64,000 bases of DNA. Origin: Winogradskyella bathintestinalis. GTDB lineage: Bacteria; Bacteroidota; Bacteroidia; Flavobacteriales; Flavobacteriaceae. Below the pieces are notes generated by a model. It was not told the origin of the DNA. It worked only from the letters and a program-made list of their open reading frames with translations, and did not search any database. The translations under genes were made by a program, and so were the position numbers. The stretch is from assembly GCF_030407435.1 (NCBI RefSeq), contig NZ_JASDDK010000001.1, forward strand, positions 620,001 to 684,000, in the 5' to 3' direction. Within the stretch, counting starts at the first letter, position 1, and every line of letters begins with the position of its first letter. This document shows positions 26,683 through 35,593 of this stretch, piece by piece.

Positions 26683-28092
26683 GTGATTAAATTAAATGAA
26701 TTTACTTTTTTTATTGTTTTACTCGGTATATTCTTTATGCCGTTTAACTCTTTTGAAGGTATTGAATTTTTAGGCGAATTTAAGCGCGACTCTTGTATTT
26801 TGTTTTTCTTACTTGCCGCTTTATTTGTTATAAATAAAAAGAAACTAGAATTACCTGTTAACAATATGTTATTTCAGGTTTTTATCTTAGTTATTCTTTA
26901 TTTTTTCTTAACTGGAATTTTAAATTTTTACGATTTATCCAATTATTATTTCAAAAAAACTTCAGGTTTATCAAGATTTGCGAGACAATATACATCCCTG
27001 ATATTATCATCTTTATTTCTCATTGGGTTGTTTTACAATGTATTTAAAAACTACGATACCACAGTGGTTTTTTATAAAATTAGAAAGGTATTAACCTATT
27101 CATTGTATGTTGTAGCAGTTTATGCTGTATTCGAACTTTTCATTGTAAAGTTCAATATGGTTCAGTTATTAGATATTTTAAGGGTTTTTGATTACTTCCC
27201 ATTTACTGAAGTGCGTATTGATACAACTTCAAATCGATTATCTTCAGTTACATTTGAATCTCCGGCGTTAGCGACCTATTTATTAAGTATTTCTGGATGG
27301 ATGTTTAGTTATGTCCTTACAGATAAAAAGCTCAGTCGATTTTTCCCAATTTTATTAACCATTGTATTGTCTTTTCTATCAGGTTCTAGGGCCGGTATTT
27401 TTATAATTATTATTCAAATAATGGTCTTTTTGGCTTATATCATAAAGGATAAAAAGTTTCATAAACTATTTGCAAGAATATTTTCAGTCGGTGCAGTATT
27501 GGTATTTTTTGCTTTATTATTTTTTGCAAATCCTATTTATGAATATGCATTATCAAAGATCTCTTCTTTTAAAACCTCAGACGATGTGCATGCGATCTCT
27601 AACAAATCCCGCTTTGGAATTCAAGTAGCGTTATTCGAAGTTTTTTTAGAGAACCCTATTAAAGGTACTGGTTATGGCTTGCAAGCTTATGAATCAAAAG
27701 ATTTATATCCTGAATGGGCAGTAAAGGATAATTGGGAGTTTAAGTATAAATATTTAAATGAGAACCATAAAAGCTTTCCCCCTGGATATAATTTGTATGT
27801 TAGGTTGTTAGCAGAAACAGGTATTATCGGGTTTTCCCTATTTATGTTTTTCATTTTATTAATATTGCTTTGGTGTTTTAATAAAGCATTTAAAAAACAA
27901 GGAAGTGAAACTATAATACCAATTGTAATTGCCATATCTATGGTGGGTTTTTTGCTGAATTGGTTTAAATCCGATACATTTAGAATATACTTTTTTTGGC
28001 TTTGTTTGACCTTAATCATTATGCTGCAAAAAGAAGAAAAGAAAAAGAATTATGAAGAAAAAATTAGTAGTCCTAATTCCGCATTACAATGA
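26683..28092 (+). CDS. O-antigen polymerase/ligase-type membrane protein (Wzy candidate)
   Basis: A 469-aa protein with about 11-12 helices. The central GSRAGIFIIIIQI near 245 and the large periplasmic loop carrying NPIKGTGYGL and GYNLYVRLLAETGIIG match the Wzy_C/O-antigen ligase family. The start is GTG, 156 nt after the acetyltransferase stop. Its C-terminus overlaps the next gene by 41 nt. A role as Wzy polymerase rather than ligase is inferred because a second family member follows. Confidence 0.8.
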   Translation: MIKLNEFTFFIVLLGIFFMPFNSFEGIEFLGEFKRDSCILFFLLAALFVINKKKLELPVNNMLFQVFILVILYFFLTGILNFYDLSNYYFKKTSGLSRFARQYTSLILSSLFLIGLFYNVFKNYDTTVVFYKIRKVLTYSLYVVAVYAVFELFIVKFNMVQLLDILRVFDYFPFTEVRIDTTSNRLSSVTFESPALATYLLSISGWMFSYVLTDKKLSRFFPILLTIVLSFLSGSRAGIFIIIIQIMVFLAYIIKDKKFHKLFARIFSVGAVLVFFALLFFANPIYEYALSKISSFKTSDDVHAISNKSRFGIQVALFEVFLENPIKGTGYGLQAYESKDLYPEWAVKDNWEFKYKYLNENHKSFPPGYNLYVRLLAETGIIGFSLFMFFILLILLWCFNKAFKKQGSETIIPIVIAISMVGFLLNWFKSDTFRIYFFWLCLTLIIMLQKEEKKKNYEEKISSPNSALQ

Positions 28093-28852
28093 TCCAGAAG
28101 GACTGCAAAAGTCTATTGGATCTATTGATGAAGAATCTCAGGTAGATGTTTTTGTTATTGATGACGGAAGTAGCTTAAAACCAAACGAAAAAGAATTAAT
28201 AGACAGTTATAGTAATGGTGAAATATTTTTCAATTATTTAGAAGAAAATAAAGGGCTAAGTTATGCGCTAAACACAGGAATTGAATTTGCTCTAAAAAAC
28301 AATTATAAGTATACGGGTCGCTTAGATTGTAGAGATTTATTTGTTAAAAATAAATGCACCAAGCAATTGGCTTTTTTAGAGTCTCATAAAAATATAAAGT
28401 TATTAGGCACCTGGGCAAAAATGGTTGACGAACATAATAATCAACTTTATATTTTAAAGCATCCAATCAATCATAAAAAAATTAAGAAAAACATGTATCT
28501 CAATAACATGTTTGTGCATCCTTCAGTAATAATGAGAACCGATATTTTTAGTGATCTTGGGGATTATAATATAAAATATACGAAAGCAGCGCAAGACTTC
28601 GAATTGTTCTTTAGAATCGTAAAAAAATATGAAACAGCTAATTATCCTGAAGCATTATTAATCTACGAAATGTCCTTAAATTCTATTTCTTCGAAACGAA
28701 GAAAATTACAGGTTAAGAGTCGGATTAATATAATAAAAGACAACTTTTACTTTGGGTTTTATCCCATTTATGGTATTGCTAGAAGCTCTTTACTTTATTT
28801 TCTATCTAGAGAAACTACAACCAAATTAAAATCAGTTATTAAAAAGCAATGA
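28052..28852 (+). CDS. Glycosyltransferase family 2
   Basis: A 266-aa GT-A fold enzyme: IPHYNDPEGLQKSI near 8-21, FVIDDGSS (about 34-41), GLSYALNTGIEFAL and a DxD-like RLDCRD (about 89-94). It has no membrane segment. It adds one sugar of the repeat unit at the cytosolic face; donor and linkage are unknown. Its 5' end overlaps the previous gene by 41 nt, which suggests translational coupling, and its 3' end overlaps the next gene by 4 nt. Confidence 0.9.
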   Translation: MKKKLVVLIPHYNDPEGLQKSIGSIDEESQVDVFVIDDGSSLKPNEKELIDSYSNGEIFFNYLEENKGLSYALNTGIEFALKNNYKYTGRLDCRDLFVKNKCTKQLAFLESHKNIKLLGTWAKMVDEHNNQLYILKHPINHKKIKKNMYLNNMFVHPSVIMRTDIFSDLGDYNIKYTKAAQDFELFFRIVKKYETANYPEALLIYEMSLNSISSKRRKLQVKSRINIIKDNFYFGFYPIYGIARSSLLYFLSRETTTKLKSVIKKQ

Positions 28853-30093
28853 CATTAAATAAATACCTTCATCAAACCTACAACCTGTTTTTTTGTGTGT
28901 TGTGCTTTACTTTACCTTTTGAGAAGGTGTTGTCTGCGGCTCCAAATGTTATGCTAATAACTTTGATACTTTTAAGTGTATTCATCATTAAAAGAAATGC
29001 ATTTAAAGCATTTATGCAAAAGGAAAAAAGTTATGCCGTTTTTGCTATATTTTTTGGTGTCATATTACTATTTTCCATTATTAACGGTGAAATTGAAAAT
29101 GACTTATTCTTTTTTCAAAAATTAGCGATACCGCTTATTCTTATTCCCCTTTCTATTCCATTAAAGACCACAATTCATTTAAAAATCACATTTATTATAG
29201 CTGTTTTATTGGCTATACTTATTTCAATTTATAATATTGTGTTATACATAAATAATATAGGTGAATTCAGCTTTTCGCAGGGAAATATTATTAACGATAT
29301 TTTAATTGCTGAACGCTTATATATAGGATTTACTTGTGTAATTAGTTTAGTATTATCATTACAACTTTATAATCATAATACGCTAAACTTAAAAAAAGCT
29401 GTTCGATTATTATTTTTAATAAATGCTTTAATAATTCTGATTTTTTTACTTTTTATAGCAGCAAGAATCGCTATCATATCGGCTGTTTTAGTATGTATAT
29501 ACTTTATAATAACTAAGCTTAAGTCTAATTACAAGTATATTATTGTGTTTGGGACAATCGTTATTACAGGACTATTATTTTTAGCGAACCCAAATCTTTC
29601 AAAACGTTTTTTTCATATTCATCATAAATACAGTGATTCATTTTTTGAAAAAATAAAAAAACACGAACCAAGATATGAAATTTGGAATTGTTCCTTAGGA
29701 TTTATTGATTATAATAAAGAACTATTAATAGGAAATGGTTACAATAAAACAAAGGATCTTTTAGTGAATTGCTACTCCAATAACATTGAAGATACTGAAA
29801 GAAAGGAATGGTTTATAAAAAGTAGATTTAATACTCACAATCAATTTTTTGATATACTTTTAAGCTCAGGTTCTATTGCTCTTTTATTGTTTCTTTTATA
29901 TCTATATCATTTAATAAAAATTGGTCGTGTTAGTTTTTTAGGAATTGGGCTTTTAGTTGTTTTAATTTTAATTATGTTAGTTGAAAATATACTACATAGA
30001 CAGGTTGGATGCTACTTGTTCGCATTTATTACTATTTTAATTTTGAAAAATAAAAGAGAGAGAATATTAAAATTTAAAGAAACTAAAGATTAA
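28849..30093 (+). CDS. O-antigen ligase family protein (WaaL candidate)
   Basis: A 414-aa, roughly 11-helix protein. The periplasmic loop near 255-340 has FNTHNQFFDILLSSGSIALL, whose HNxxxxxLxxxG pattern is characteristic of WaaL-type ligases. It is smaller than and divergent from the Wzy candidate upstream. Attachment of the polymer to lipid A core is the likely job, but ligase and polymerase cannot be told apart firmly by sequence. Confidence 0.8.
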   Translation: MTLNKYLHQTYNLFFCVLCFTLPFEKVLSAAPNVMLITLILLSVFIIKRNAFKAFMQKEKSYAVFAIFFGVILLFSIINGEIENDLFFFQKLAIPLILIPLSIPLKTTIHLKITFIIAVLLAILISIYNIVLYINNIGEFSFSQGNIINDILIAERLYIGFTCVISLVLSLQLYNHNTLNLKKAVRLLFLINALIILIFLLFIAARIAIISAVLVCIYFIITKLKSNYKYIIVFGTIVITGLLFLANPNLSKRFFHIHHKYSDSFFEKIKKHEPRYEIWNCSLGFIDYNKELLIGNGYNKTKDLLVNCYSNNIEDTERKEWFIKSRFNTHNQFFDILLSSGSIALLLFLLYLYHLIKIGRVSFLGIGLLVVLILIMLVENILHRQVGCYLFAFITILILKNKRERILKFKETKD

Positions 30094-30279
30094 TTATTCA
30101 AATGCAATAAAGACATTTTATTATTGAATGTTTTCAAGACGATAAAATAGTTTCTAAACAAAAAAATGACAATTTAAATAAAAATAAGTAGCATACTGAT
30201 GCATATTACCAAGATTTAGAAGAATTGGATGTTGGACTTTTGCAAAATTTACTATAGAATTTTTAGAATAACTATTTAA

Positions 30280-31389
30280 ATGAAAAAAGCCTTAATACAC
30301 GATTGGTATTATGTAAATGGAGGTGCTGAAAAAGTAATTCACTCTTTTAACACCATCTGGAAAGACTTTGAGCATTACGCTTTAGTAGACTTTTTAAATG
30401 AATCTGATCGCGAGTATATTTTAAATGGAGCTAATGTGAACACAAGCTTTATTCAGAAATTGCCTACTTCAAAATCTAATCATCGCAAATTTTTACAGTT
30501 ATTCCCTTACGCTATAGAACAATTTAATTTACACGATTATGACTTAGTTTTAAGCTCTTCATCATCCATCGCAAAAGGAGTAATGACCAACCAAAATCAA
30601 TTACATATTTGCTATTGTCACTCTCCCATGAGATATGCGTGGGATTTGTACCATCAATATTTAGAAGAATCTAATTTTGGGTTCTTGTCTGGTATATACG
30701 CTAAACGTGTTTTACACAAAATTAGAATGTGGGATGTTATTAATACTAACCGTGTCGATATATTTATTGCCAATTCAAACTATATAAAAGGTCGAATAAA
30801 AAAGGTTTATAATAGAAATGCCAAGGTTATTTATCCACCAGTGGATGTCGTTAATTTTGAATTAGTAGAACAAAAAGAAGAGTATTACTTTACGGCATCT
30901 CGAATGGTACCTTACAAAAAAATAGAACTTATTGTAAGAGCGTTTAACAACATGCCAAATAAAAAACTGGTAGTTGCAGGTGATGGGCCAGAATATAAAA
31001 ATATTAAAGCAATTGCTAAATCTAATATAGAATTAGTGGGTTTTTTAGAAGCAAAAGAATTAAAAATATATTTATCTAAAGCAAAAGCTTTTGTTTTTGC
31101 AGCAGAAGAAGATTTTGGCATTATACCTGTAGAAGCGCAAGCTTGTGGAACTCCTGTTATAGCTTATAACAAAGGAGGCACAAGAGAAACGGTTATAGAC
31201 AAAGAAACAGGCATATTATTTAGTCATCAAAATGAGAAATCTTTAATTGATGCCATATCAGATTTTGAAAAACTTAACTTTGATCCTTTATTAATTAGAA
31301 AGAATGCTATGCGATTTTCAAAAGAACGATTCGAAAAAGAAATGCACGATTTTGTGACAGAAGAGTATAATCGTTTTAAAGCTAATTAA
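30280..31389 (+). CDS. Glycosyltransferase family 4
   Basis: A 369-aa GT-B enzyme. N-terminal MKKALIHDWYYVNGGAEKVI matches the acceptor-domain glycine loop, CYCHSPMRYAWDLYHQY lies near 110, and the donor-site motif EEDFGIIPVEAQACGTPVIA (E-x7-E) is near 277-296. It transfers an unknown sugar during repeat-unit assembly. It is separated from the ligase gene by 186 nt with no gene in between, so it may have its own promoter. Confidence 0.9.
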   Translation: MKKALIHDWYYVNGGAEKVIHSFNTIWKDFEHYALVDFLNESDREYILNGANVNTSFIQKLPTSKSNHRKFLQLFPYAIEQFNLHDYDLVLSSSSSIAKGVMTNQNQLHICYCHSPMRYAWDLYHQYLEESNFGFLSGIYAKRVLHKIRMWDVINTNRVDIFIANSNYIKGRIKKVYNRNAKVIYPPVDVVNFELVEQKEEYYFTASRMVPYKKIELIVRAFNNMPNKKLVVAGDGPEYKNIKAIAKSNIELVGFLEAKELKIYLSKAKAFVFAAEEDFGIIPVEAQACGTPVIAYNKGGTRETVIDKETGILFSHQNEKSLIDAISDFEKLNFDPLLIRKNAMRFSKERFEKEMHDFVTEEYNRFKAN

Positions 31390-31566
31390 TTATATAGCTA
31401 TATTTCCAAAATCACACCTGGTTTTCAACGCTGTTAACGACTGATTTAATACCCAATATATGTCTTTTTTATCATTGACACCGTATTGCCAATATCAAAT
31501 TTTTGTCCTAAATTTATACAAACAAAATACATTCATTCATTAAACCGATAAACTCAGGAAAAAAAC

Positions 31567-31574
31567 TACTTTTG
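31567..31574 (+). promoter_or_regulatory. TAnnTTTG promoter element for the sugar transferase gene
   Basis: TACTTTTG matches the Bacteroidota -7 element and lies 19 nt upstream of the TTG start at 31594. The position supports the TTG start. Confidence 0.5.
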
Positions 31575-31593
31575 TCAATCATTTTTAAGCAAT

Positions 31594-32949
31594 TTGAGTT
31601 TATTTAAACACGGAAGATATTCGGGCTATTTAAGACCTATTTCATATATAATTGATTTAACAATTATTAATGGAGTAGCTATATTCTATTTACTGAACGG
31701 GAAAGATCCTTTTGTTTTTTCAACCATAATGTCTATAAGTTGGGTTTTACTGTCTGTTTATTCACATTTCTACGAAGTATATAGATACACAAGACCAATT
31801 AATATTTTAGCGCTTATAGTAAAGCAATTTATATTGTTTTTGCTATTAGTATTTGCGTTAGCTGGTTTATACCATGAGCTAGATATATACCCAAGACCAA
31901 TTGTAAAATACACTTTGCTGTGTTTTTTACTAATTGCAATTTTTAAGTTTACTATATATTATTTATTACAGAAGTACAGAACCTCGTTTGGTGGTAACTT
32001 TAGAAAAACTGTGATTTTAGGTTTAAATAAAAAAACAATAGCGTTAGATAACTACTTTAATAAGAACCCAGAGTACGGTTATTCCCATCAAAAAACGTTT
32101 AATTTTAAAAATAAGGAACATACACTTGTAGAATGTTTTCACTATATTTTAGATGAAGGAATAGATGAAATCTACTGTTCAATTTCTGAACTTACAAATA
32201 CTCAAATTGCAGATATTGTAGATTTTGCAGATAATAATCTTAAAATCTTAAAATTCATTCCAGATAGTAAAGAGATTTATTCAAAAAAACTCCGTTACGA
32301 ATATTACGACTATATTCCCATATTGACCTTAAGAAATATTCCTTTAGAAGATAATGTTAACACTTTTATAAAACGGGGCTTCGATATAATATTCTCTAGT
32401 ATCGTTATTGTCTTTATTTTATCTTGGTTGACACCAATTATTGCTATCTTAATAAAATTAGAATCGCGCGGAACCGTGTTTTTTAAACAGTCTAGAAACG
32501 GGTTTAATTATAAAGAATTCGATTGCTATAAGTTTAGGTCTATGATGCCCAATAAAGATGCTCATTTATACCAAGCGACTAGAGGAGACCAACGTGTTAC
32601 CAAAGTCGGAAAATTTATTAGAAAAACCAGTATAGACGAATTGCCCCAATTTTTTAATGTACTCTTCGGCGACATGTCTGTAGTAGGACCAAGACCACAC
32701 ATGGTAAGCCACACAACGATGTATGCAAAAAAAATCGATAAGTTTATGGTAAGGCATTTTGTAAAACCAGGCATAACAGGCCTTGCACAAACTAGTGGAT
32801 TTAGAGGAGAGGTAGAAACCGATAAAGATATTATTGGTAGAGTAAAATACGATATATTTTATATTGAAAACTGGTCTTTGCTTTTAGATCTCAAGATTAT
32901 TATTCAAACTTTTGTTAATGCTGTTAAAGGTGAAGACAAAGCCTATTAA
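31594..32949 (+). CDS. Undecaprenyl-phosphate hexose-1-phosphate transferase (WcaJ/WbaP-like)
   Basis: A 451-aa initiating enzyme. Four N-terminal helices, a CoA-binding-like middle domain (about 130-240) and one helix near 265-285 precede the catalytic bacterial sugar transferase domain: FDCYKFRSMMPNKD, IRKTSIDELPQFFNVL, GDMSVVGPRPHM and VKPGITGLAQTSGFRG. It loads the first sugar phosphate on undecaprenyl phosphate. The start is TTG; no ATG precedes the conserved N-terminus. Its stop overlaps the convergent glycosyltransferase gene by 4 nt. Confidence 0.92.
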   Translation: MSLFKHGRYSGYLRPISYIIDLTIINGVAIFYLLNGKDPFVFSTIMSISWVLLSVYSHFYEVYRYTRPINILALIVKQFILFLLLVFALAGLYHELDIYPRPIVKYTLLCFLLIAIFKFTIYYLLQKYRTSFGGNFRKTVILGLNKKTIALDNYFNKNPEYGYSHQKTFNFKNKEHTLVECFHYILDEGIDEIYCSISELTNTQIADIVDFADNNLKILKFIPDSKEIYSKKLRYEYYDYIPILTLRNIPLEDNVNTFIKRGFDIIFSSIVIVFILSWLTPIIAILIKLESRGTVFFKQSRNGFNYKEFDCYKFRSMMPNKDAHLYQATRGDQRVTKVGKFIRKTSIDELPQFFNVLFGDMSVVGPRPHMVSHTTMYAKKIDKFMVRHFVKPGITGLAQTSGFRGEVETDKDIIGRVKYDIFYIENWSLLLDLKIIIQTFVNAVKGEDKAY

Positions 32950-34106
32950 AGTATCTTTTTAAGTTCCTCTAATTGTGTCCCAAAATCAAACATAACCTTA
33001 GCTTTTTGTTGAATCATTTGTTTTCGCTCCATCTTTAAATCATTAAGAGAAATTGAATTTAAAATGACATTCAAGTGACGGTAATCTCCTTCATTTGCAA
33101 CCCAACCCAAATTATTTTTTTCAATAATCGTTTCTCCTTCTCCACCTCCAAAATAAAGCATTGGCAGACCTAATTTAGCATATTCAAAAATTTTAGAAGG
33201 GACAGAACCATAAATCCTATTCAGCAACGGAATTATAGTTAAATCATAATGTAAAAGTTCCTTATGCAATTCACCTCTATTTACTCTACCATGAAAATAT
33301 AGTGGTAGATTTTTGTTTGAAGCAATTAAGGTTTTTATCGCTTCCTCTTCCGCGCCAGAACCATAAATATGAAATTCAATAGAAGTGTAATCTATCTCCT
33401 TACAAAGTTTATGGATCCCTTGTGCTACACCTAAAAGCCCTGCATAAACCATTTTTGTTTTATTATTCGAGTCCTCTTTTTGTTCAAGTTTTGGAAACTC
33501 AATTTCAGGAAAATTTCTATATAAAAACAGCTCGGGTTTTGAGGTTATCGTTTTAACATGAGTAAGAATTTCATTACTTTGACCTAAAATTAAATCCGCT
33601 TTTTTATAATTAAAAGCTTCAAGCTTCTTTAGCATTTTATACGAAAATCCATCCTTTAAAGCTCCCAATTCCAAACCGGCACTTGGCCATAAATCACTAA
33701 CATTTAGTATGAGTTTCCTTTTTTTAGACTTTAAAAAGAACATACATGTAAATGCCACTAATAGTGGTGGCGATTGCACTATCACTTTTTCCGGAATCTT
33801 ATGCCACATAAAAAACCAAATCAGGCTGAAACTATAGGAAAGCATGGCAATTAAGCGTAAAAACTTATTTTTTGAAACCGATGCATATATCCATAAACGA
33901 TTAATAGTTATGCCATTTTCTTCTGGTTTAGAGCTGAATTTCCCTTTATAATCTGAAAAAATTTTTCCAGTCGGGTAGTTAGGCAGTGGAGTGATAACGT
34001 GCACCGCATAGTCATTTTTTAGACCTACTGCCAAATGATGAATCCGATTAGAAGCGGCTCCAATTTCAGGAGGATAGTAACTTGTTATGATCATCAATGG
34101 CTTCAC
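32946..34106 (-). CDS. Glycosyltransferase family 4 (WbuB-like)
   Basis: A 386-aa GT-B enzyme. N-terminal SYYPPEIGAASNRIHHLAVG and HVITPLPNYPTGKIFSDYKG are typical of the WbuB/WcaI group. A membrane-associated hydrophobic stretch (LIWFFMWHKIPEKVIVQSPP) lies near 95-115. The donor domain has KMVYAGLLGVAQGIHKL and VPSKIFEYAKLGLPMLYFGG. It is paired with the CapK-like gene 7 nt upstream on the minus strand and faces the sugar transferase gene. Confidence 0.87.
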   Translation of the reverse strand: MKPLMIITSYYPPEIGAASNRIHHLAVGLKNDYAVHVITPLPNYPTGKIFSDYKGKFSSKPEENGITINRLWIYASVSKNKFLRLIAMLSYSFSLIWFFMWHKIPEKVIVQSPPLLVAFTCMFFLKSKKRKLILNVSDLWPSAGLELGALKDGFSYKMLKKLEAFNYKKADLILGQSNEILTHVKTITSKPELFLYRNFPEIEFPKLEQKEDSNNKTKMVYAGLLGVAQGIHKLCKEIDYTSIEFHIYGSGAEEEAIKTLIASNKNLPLYFHGRVNRGELHKELLHYDLTIIPLLNRIYGSVPSKIFEYAKLGLPMLYFGGGEGETIIEKNNLGWVANEGDYRHLNVILNSISLNDLKMERKQMIQQKAKVMFDFGTQLEELKKIL

Positions 34107-34113
34107 GAATGCT

Positions 34114-35424
34114 TTAATTTAAATGTGATGTGAATTGTTTTAATTTCCCAGCTTTAGAACGTTTGAGCTTTTCAACACGCTCAAACTTAATTTCAATAGC
34201 CGGTTCGAGATACCGAATCATTTCACGCTTAATATTAACTTCATCAGCGTTAGAAAGAGCATTATTGCTAACGTAACTAATTTTAAAAGTATCTATATGC
34301 AACTGTTCCACAATAAACTCTAAAACATTGCCATCATTCTCTATTACGCTTTTGGTAATGTAATAAAAAGTTAATCCTGCTGCTTTTTTTCCACTTGGTA
34401 AAACGACTAGGTCATTGGTTCTACCAATTAGTGTTTTTAAAATAGGTTTTTTAATTGTGCTATTTTTAGATAATACGCCTATATCACCAATATCGTAGCG
34501 TATAAAAGGGTGCGCTTTGTTATATAAGGATGTAATGACGATTCTACCTTCTTCACCATTTGGCAACACCATATTATTTTCATCCAAAATTTCAACAAAG
34601 AGCGTTTTGCTATTTATTTGCCATTCATCATTTATATTCTGAAACGCAATTAAATCTAATTCCGAAGCCCCATATTCATTAATTATAGGCAGTCCAAGGT
34701 GTTTTTCTAATAATTCCTTATCATCTTCAAATAACATTTCTGAAGTCACTATACAGGCTTTTAAAGAAGGGCAAATAGTACTTAGGATACTATTTTTACG
34801 CTTCAAAAATTTTGCAAACTGAACGATTGAACTTGTATAACCATTTATATAATCGAAATCGGTTCTCTTAAATTTGGCCAAAGTGTTCTCAAAAGCATCA
34901 TCACTTAAATCAAATACCGAAAATCGAAAGCGGTTACTAAAGTAATCTTTCAGTCGTTCCTTATAATAACCTTTCTGGTCTAATGGAATGCCATAAAAAC
35001 GGGCCTGCTTAGATGTATTAAAATCAATACCATACCAACCAAATCGATTTATAATTTCCGCCCATGTCAATGAGTGACACCATTTATCTTTCGCAAAAAT
35101 AAACGGATCACCAGAACTTCCGGATGTTTTGTTTACGTAGACATTTTTAGGTGAAAAATCATCACTTAAACGTTGCTCTAAAGGTTGCTGCAAGTGACGT
35201 TTGGTCATAATTGGTACAGAATTCCAATGGTTTAGATCAATCGATTTCCCAAAGATTTTATAAAATGAATTATGTTCTAAATGATACGAAATAATGTCTT
35301 TTTTCTGATGTAGAACATAAGACTCAAAATCTATATCTGATTTAGCTTGGATTTTAGCTAAAGCCAATTTTGCCTTATCTATATCAAAGCCGTTTACTTT
35401 TAAAGAAAAATCGAATAATCTCAA
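34114..35424 (-). CDS. CapK/phenylacetate-CoA ligase-like adenylate-forming protein
   Basis: A 436-aa member of the ANL superfamily. The nucleotide loop is NKTSGSSGDPFIFAKDKW (about 103-120), then NEYGASELDLIAFQ (about 240) and HPFIRYDIGDIGVLSK (about 305). CapK-like proteins occur in capsule loci and are related to PaaK; their acyl substrates are mostly unknown. Pairing with a glycosyltransferase suggests an acyl or amino-acid decoration of the glycan, which is inferred. Confidence 0.83.
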   Translation of the reverse strand: MRLFDFSLKVNGFDIDKAKLALAKIQAKSDIDFESYVLHQKKDIISYHLEHNSFYKIFGKSIDLNHWNSVPIMTKRHLQQPLEQRLSDDFSPKNVYVNKTSGSSGDPFIFAKDKWCHSLTWAEIINRFGWYGIDFNTSKQARFYGIPLDQKGYYKERLKDYFSNRFRFSVFDLSDDAFENTLAKFKRTDFDYINGYTSSIVQFAKFLKRKNSILSTICPSLKACIVTSEMLFEDDKELLEKHLGLPIINEYGASELDLIAFQNINDEWQINSKTLFVEILDENNMVLPNGEEGRIVITSLYNKAHPFIRYDIGDIGVLSKNSTIKKPILKTLIGRTNDLVVLPSGKKAAGLTFYYITKSVIENDGNVLEFIVEQLHIDTFKISYVSNNALSNADEVNIKREMIRYLEPAIEIKFERVEKLKRSKAGKLKQFTSHLN

Positions 35425-35486
35425 GCTGTTTTTTTTGCTTTTTAAATTTGGATCCCAGTACTAAGTTGAGTTCTTTGGTAAAATAA

Positions 35487-35518
35487 TTGTTTTTTAAACT
35501 TAAAACCAATTATTTTTG
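35487..35518 (+). promoter_or_regulatory. Bacteroidota-type promoter for purD (TTG -33, TATTTTTG -7)
   Basis: TTG at 35487-35489 and TATTTTTG at 35511-35518 are 21 nt apart, within the Bacteroidota range. The predicted start site near 35525 lies upstream of the purD ATG at 35594. Confidence 0.5.
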
Positions 35519-35593
35519 CAAAGAACTCATTTTGACTTTTAATTTTGAGAAAATATCGAATTGTCGAGACGAATTCTTAAATCCTTTTTAGAT

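Noticed and set aside
32562..32790. Two overlapping minus-strand ORFs within the sugar transferase gene
   Set aside because: They are antisense to the most conserved part of the catalytic domain.
35561..35593. N-terminal extension of purD from a TTG
   Set aside because: The extra 11 residues are not part of the PurD family, and the ATG at 35594 begins exactly at the conserved MNILILGSGGREH.
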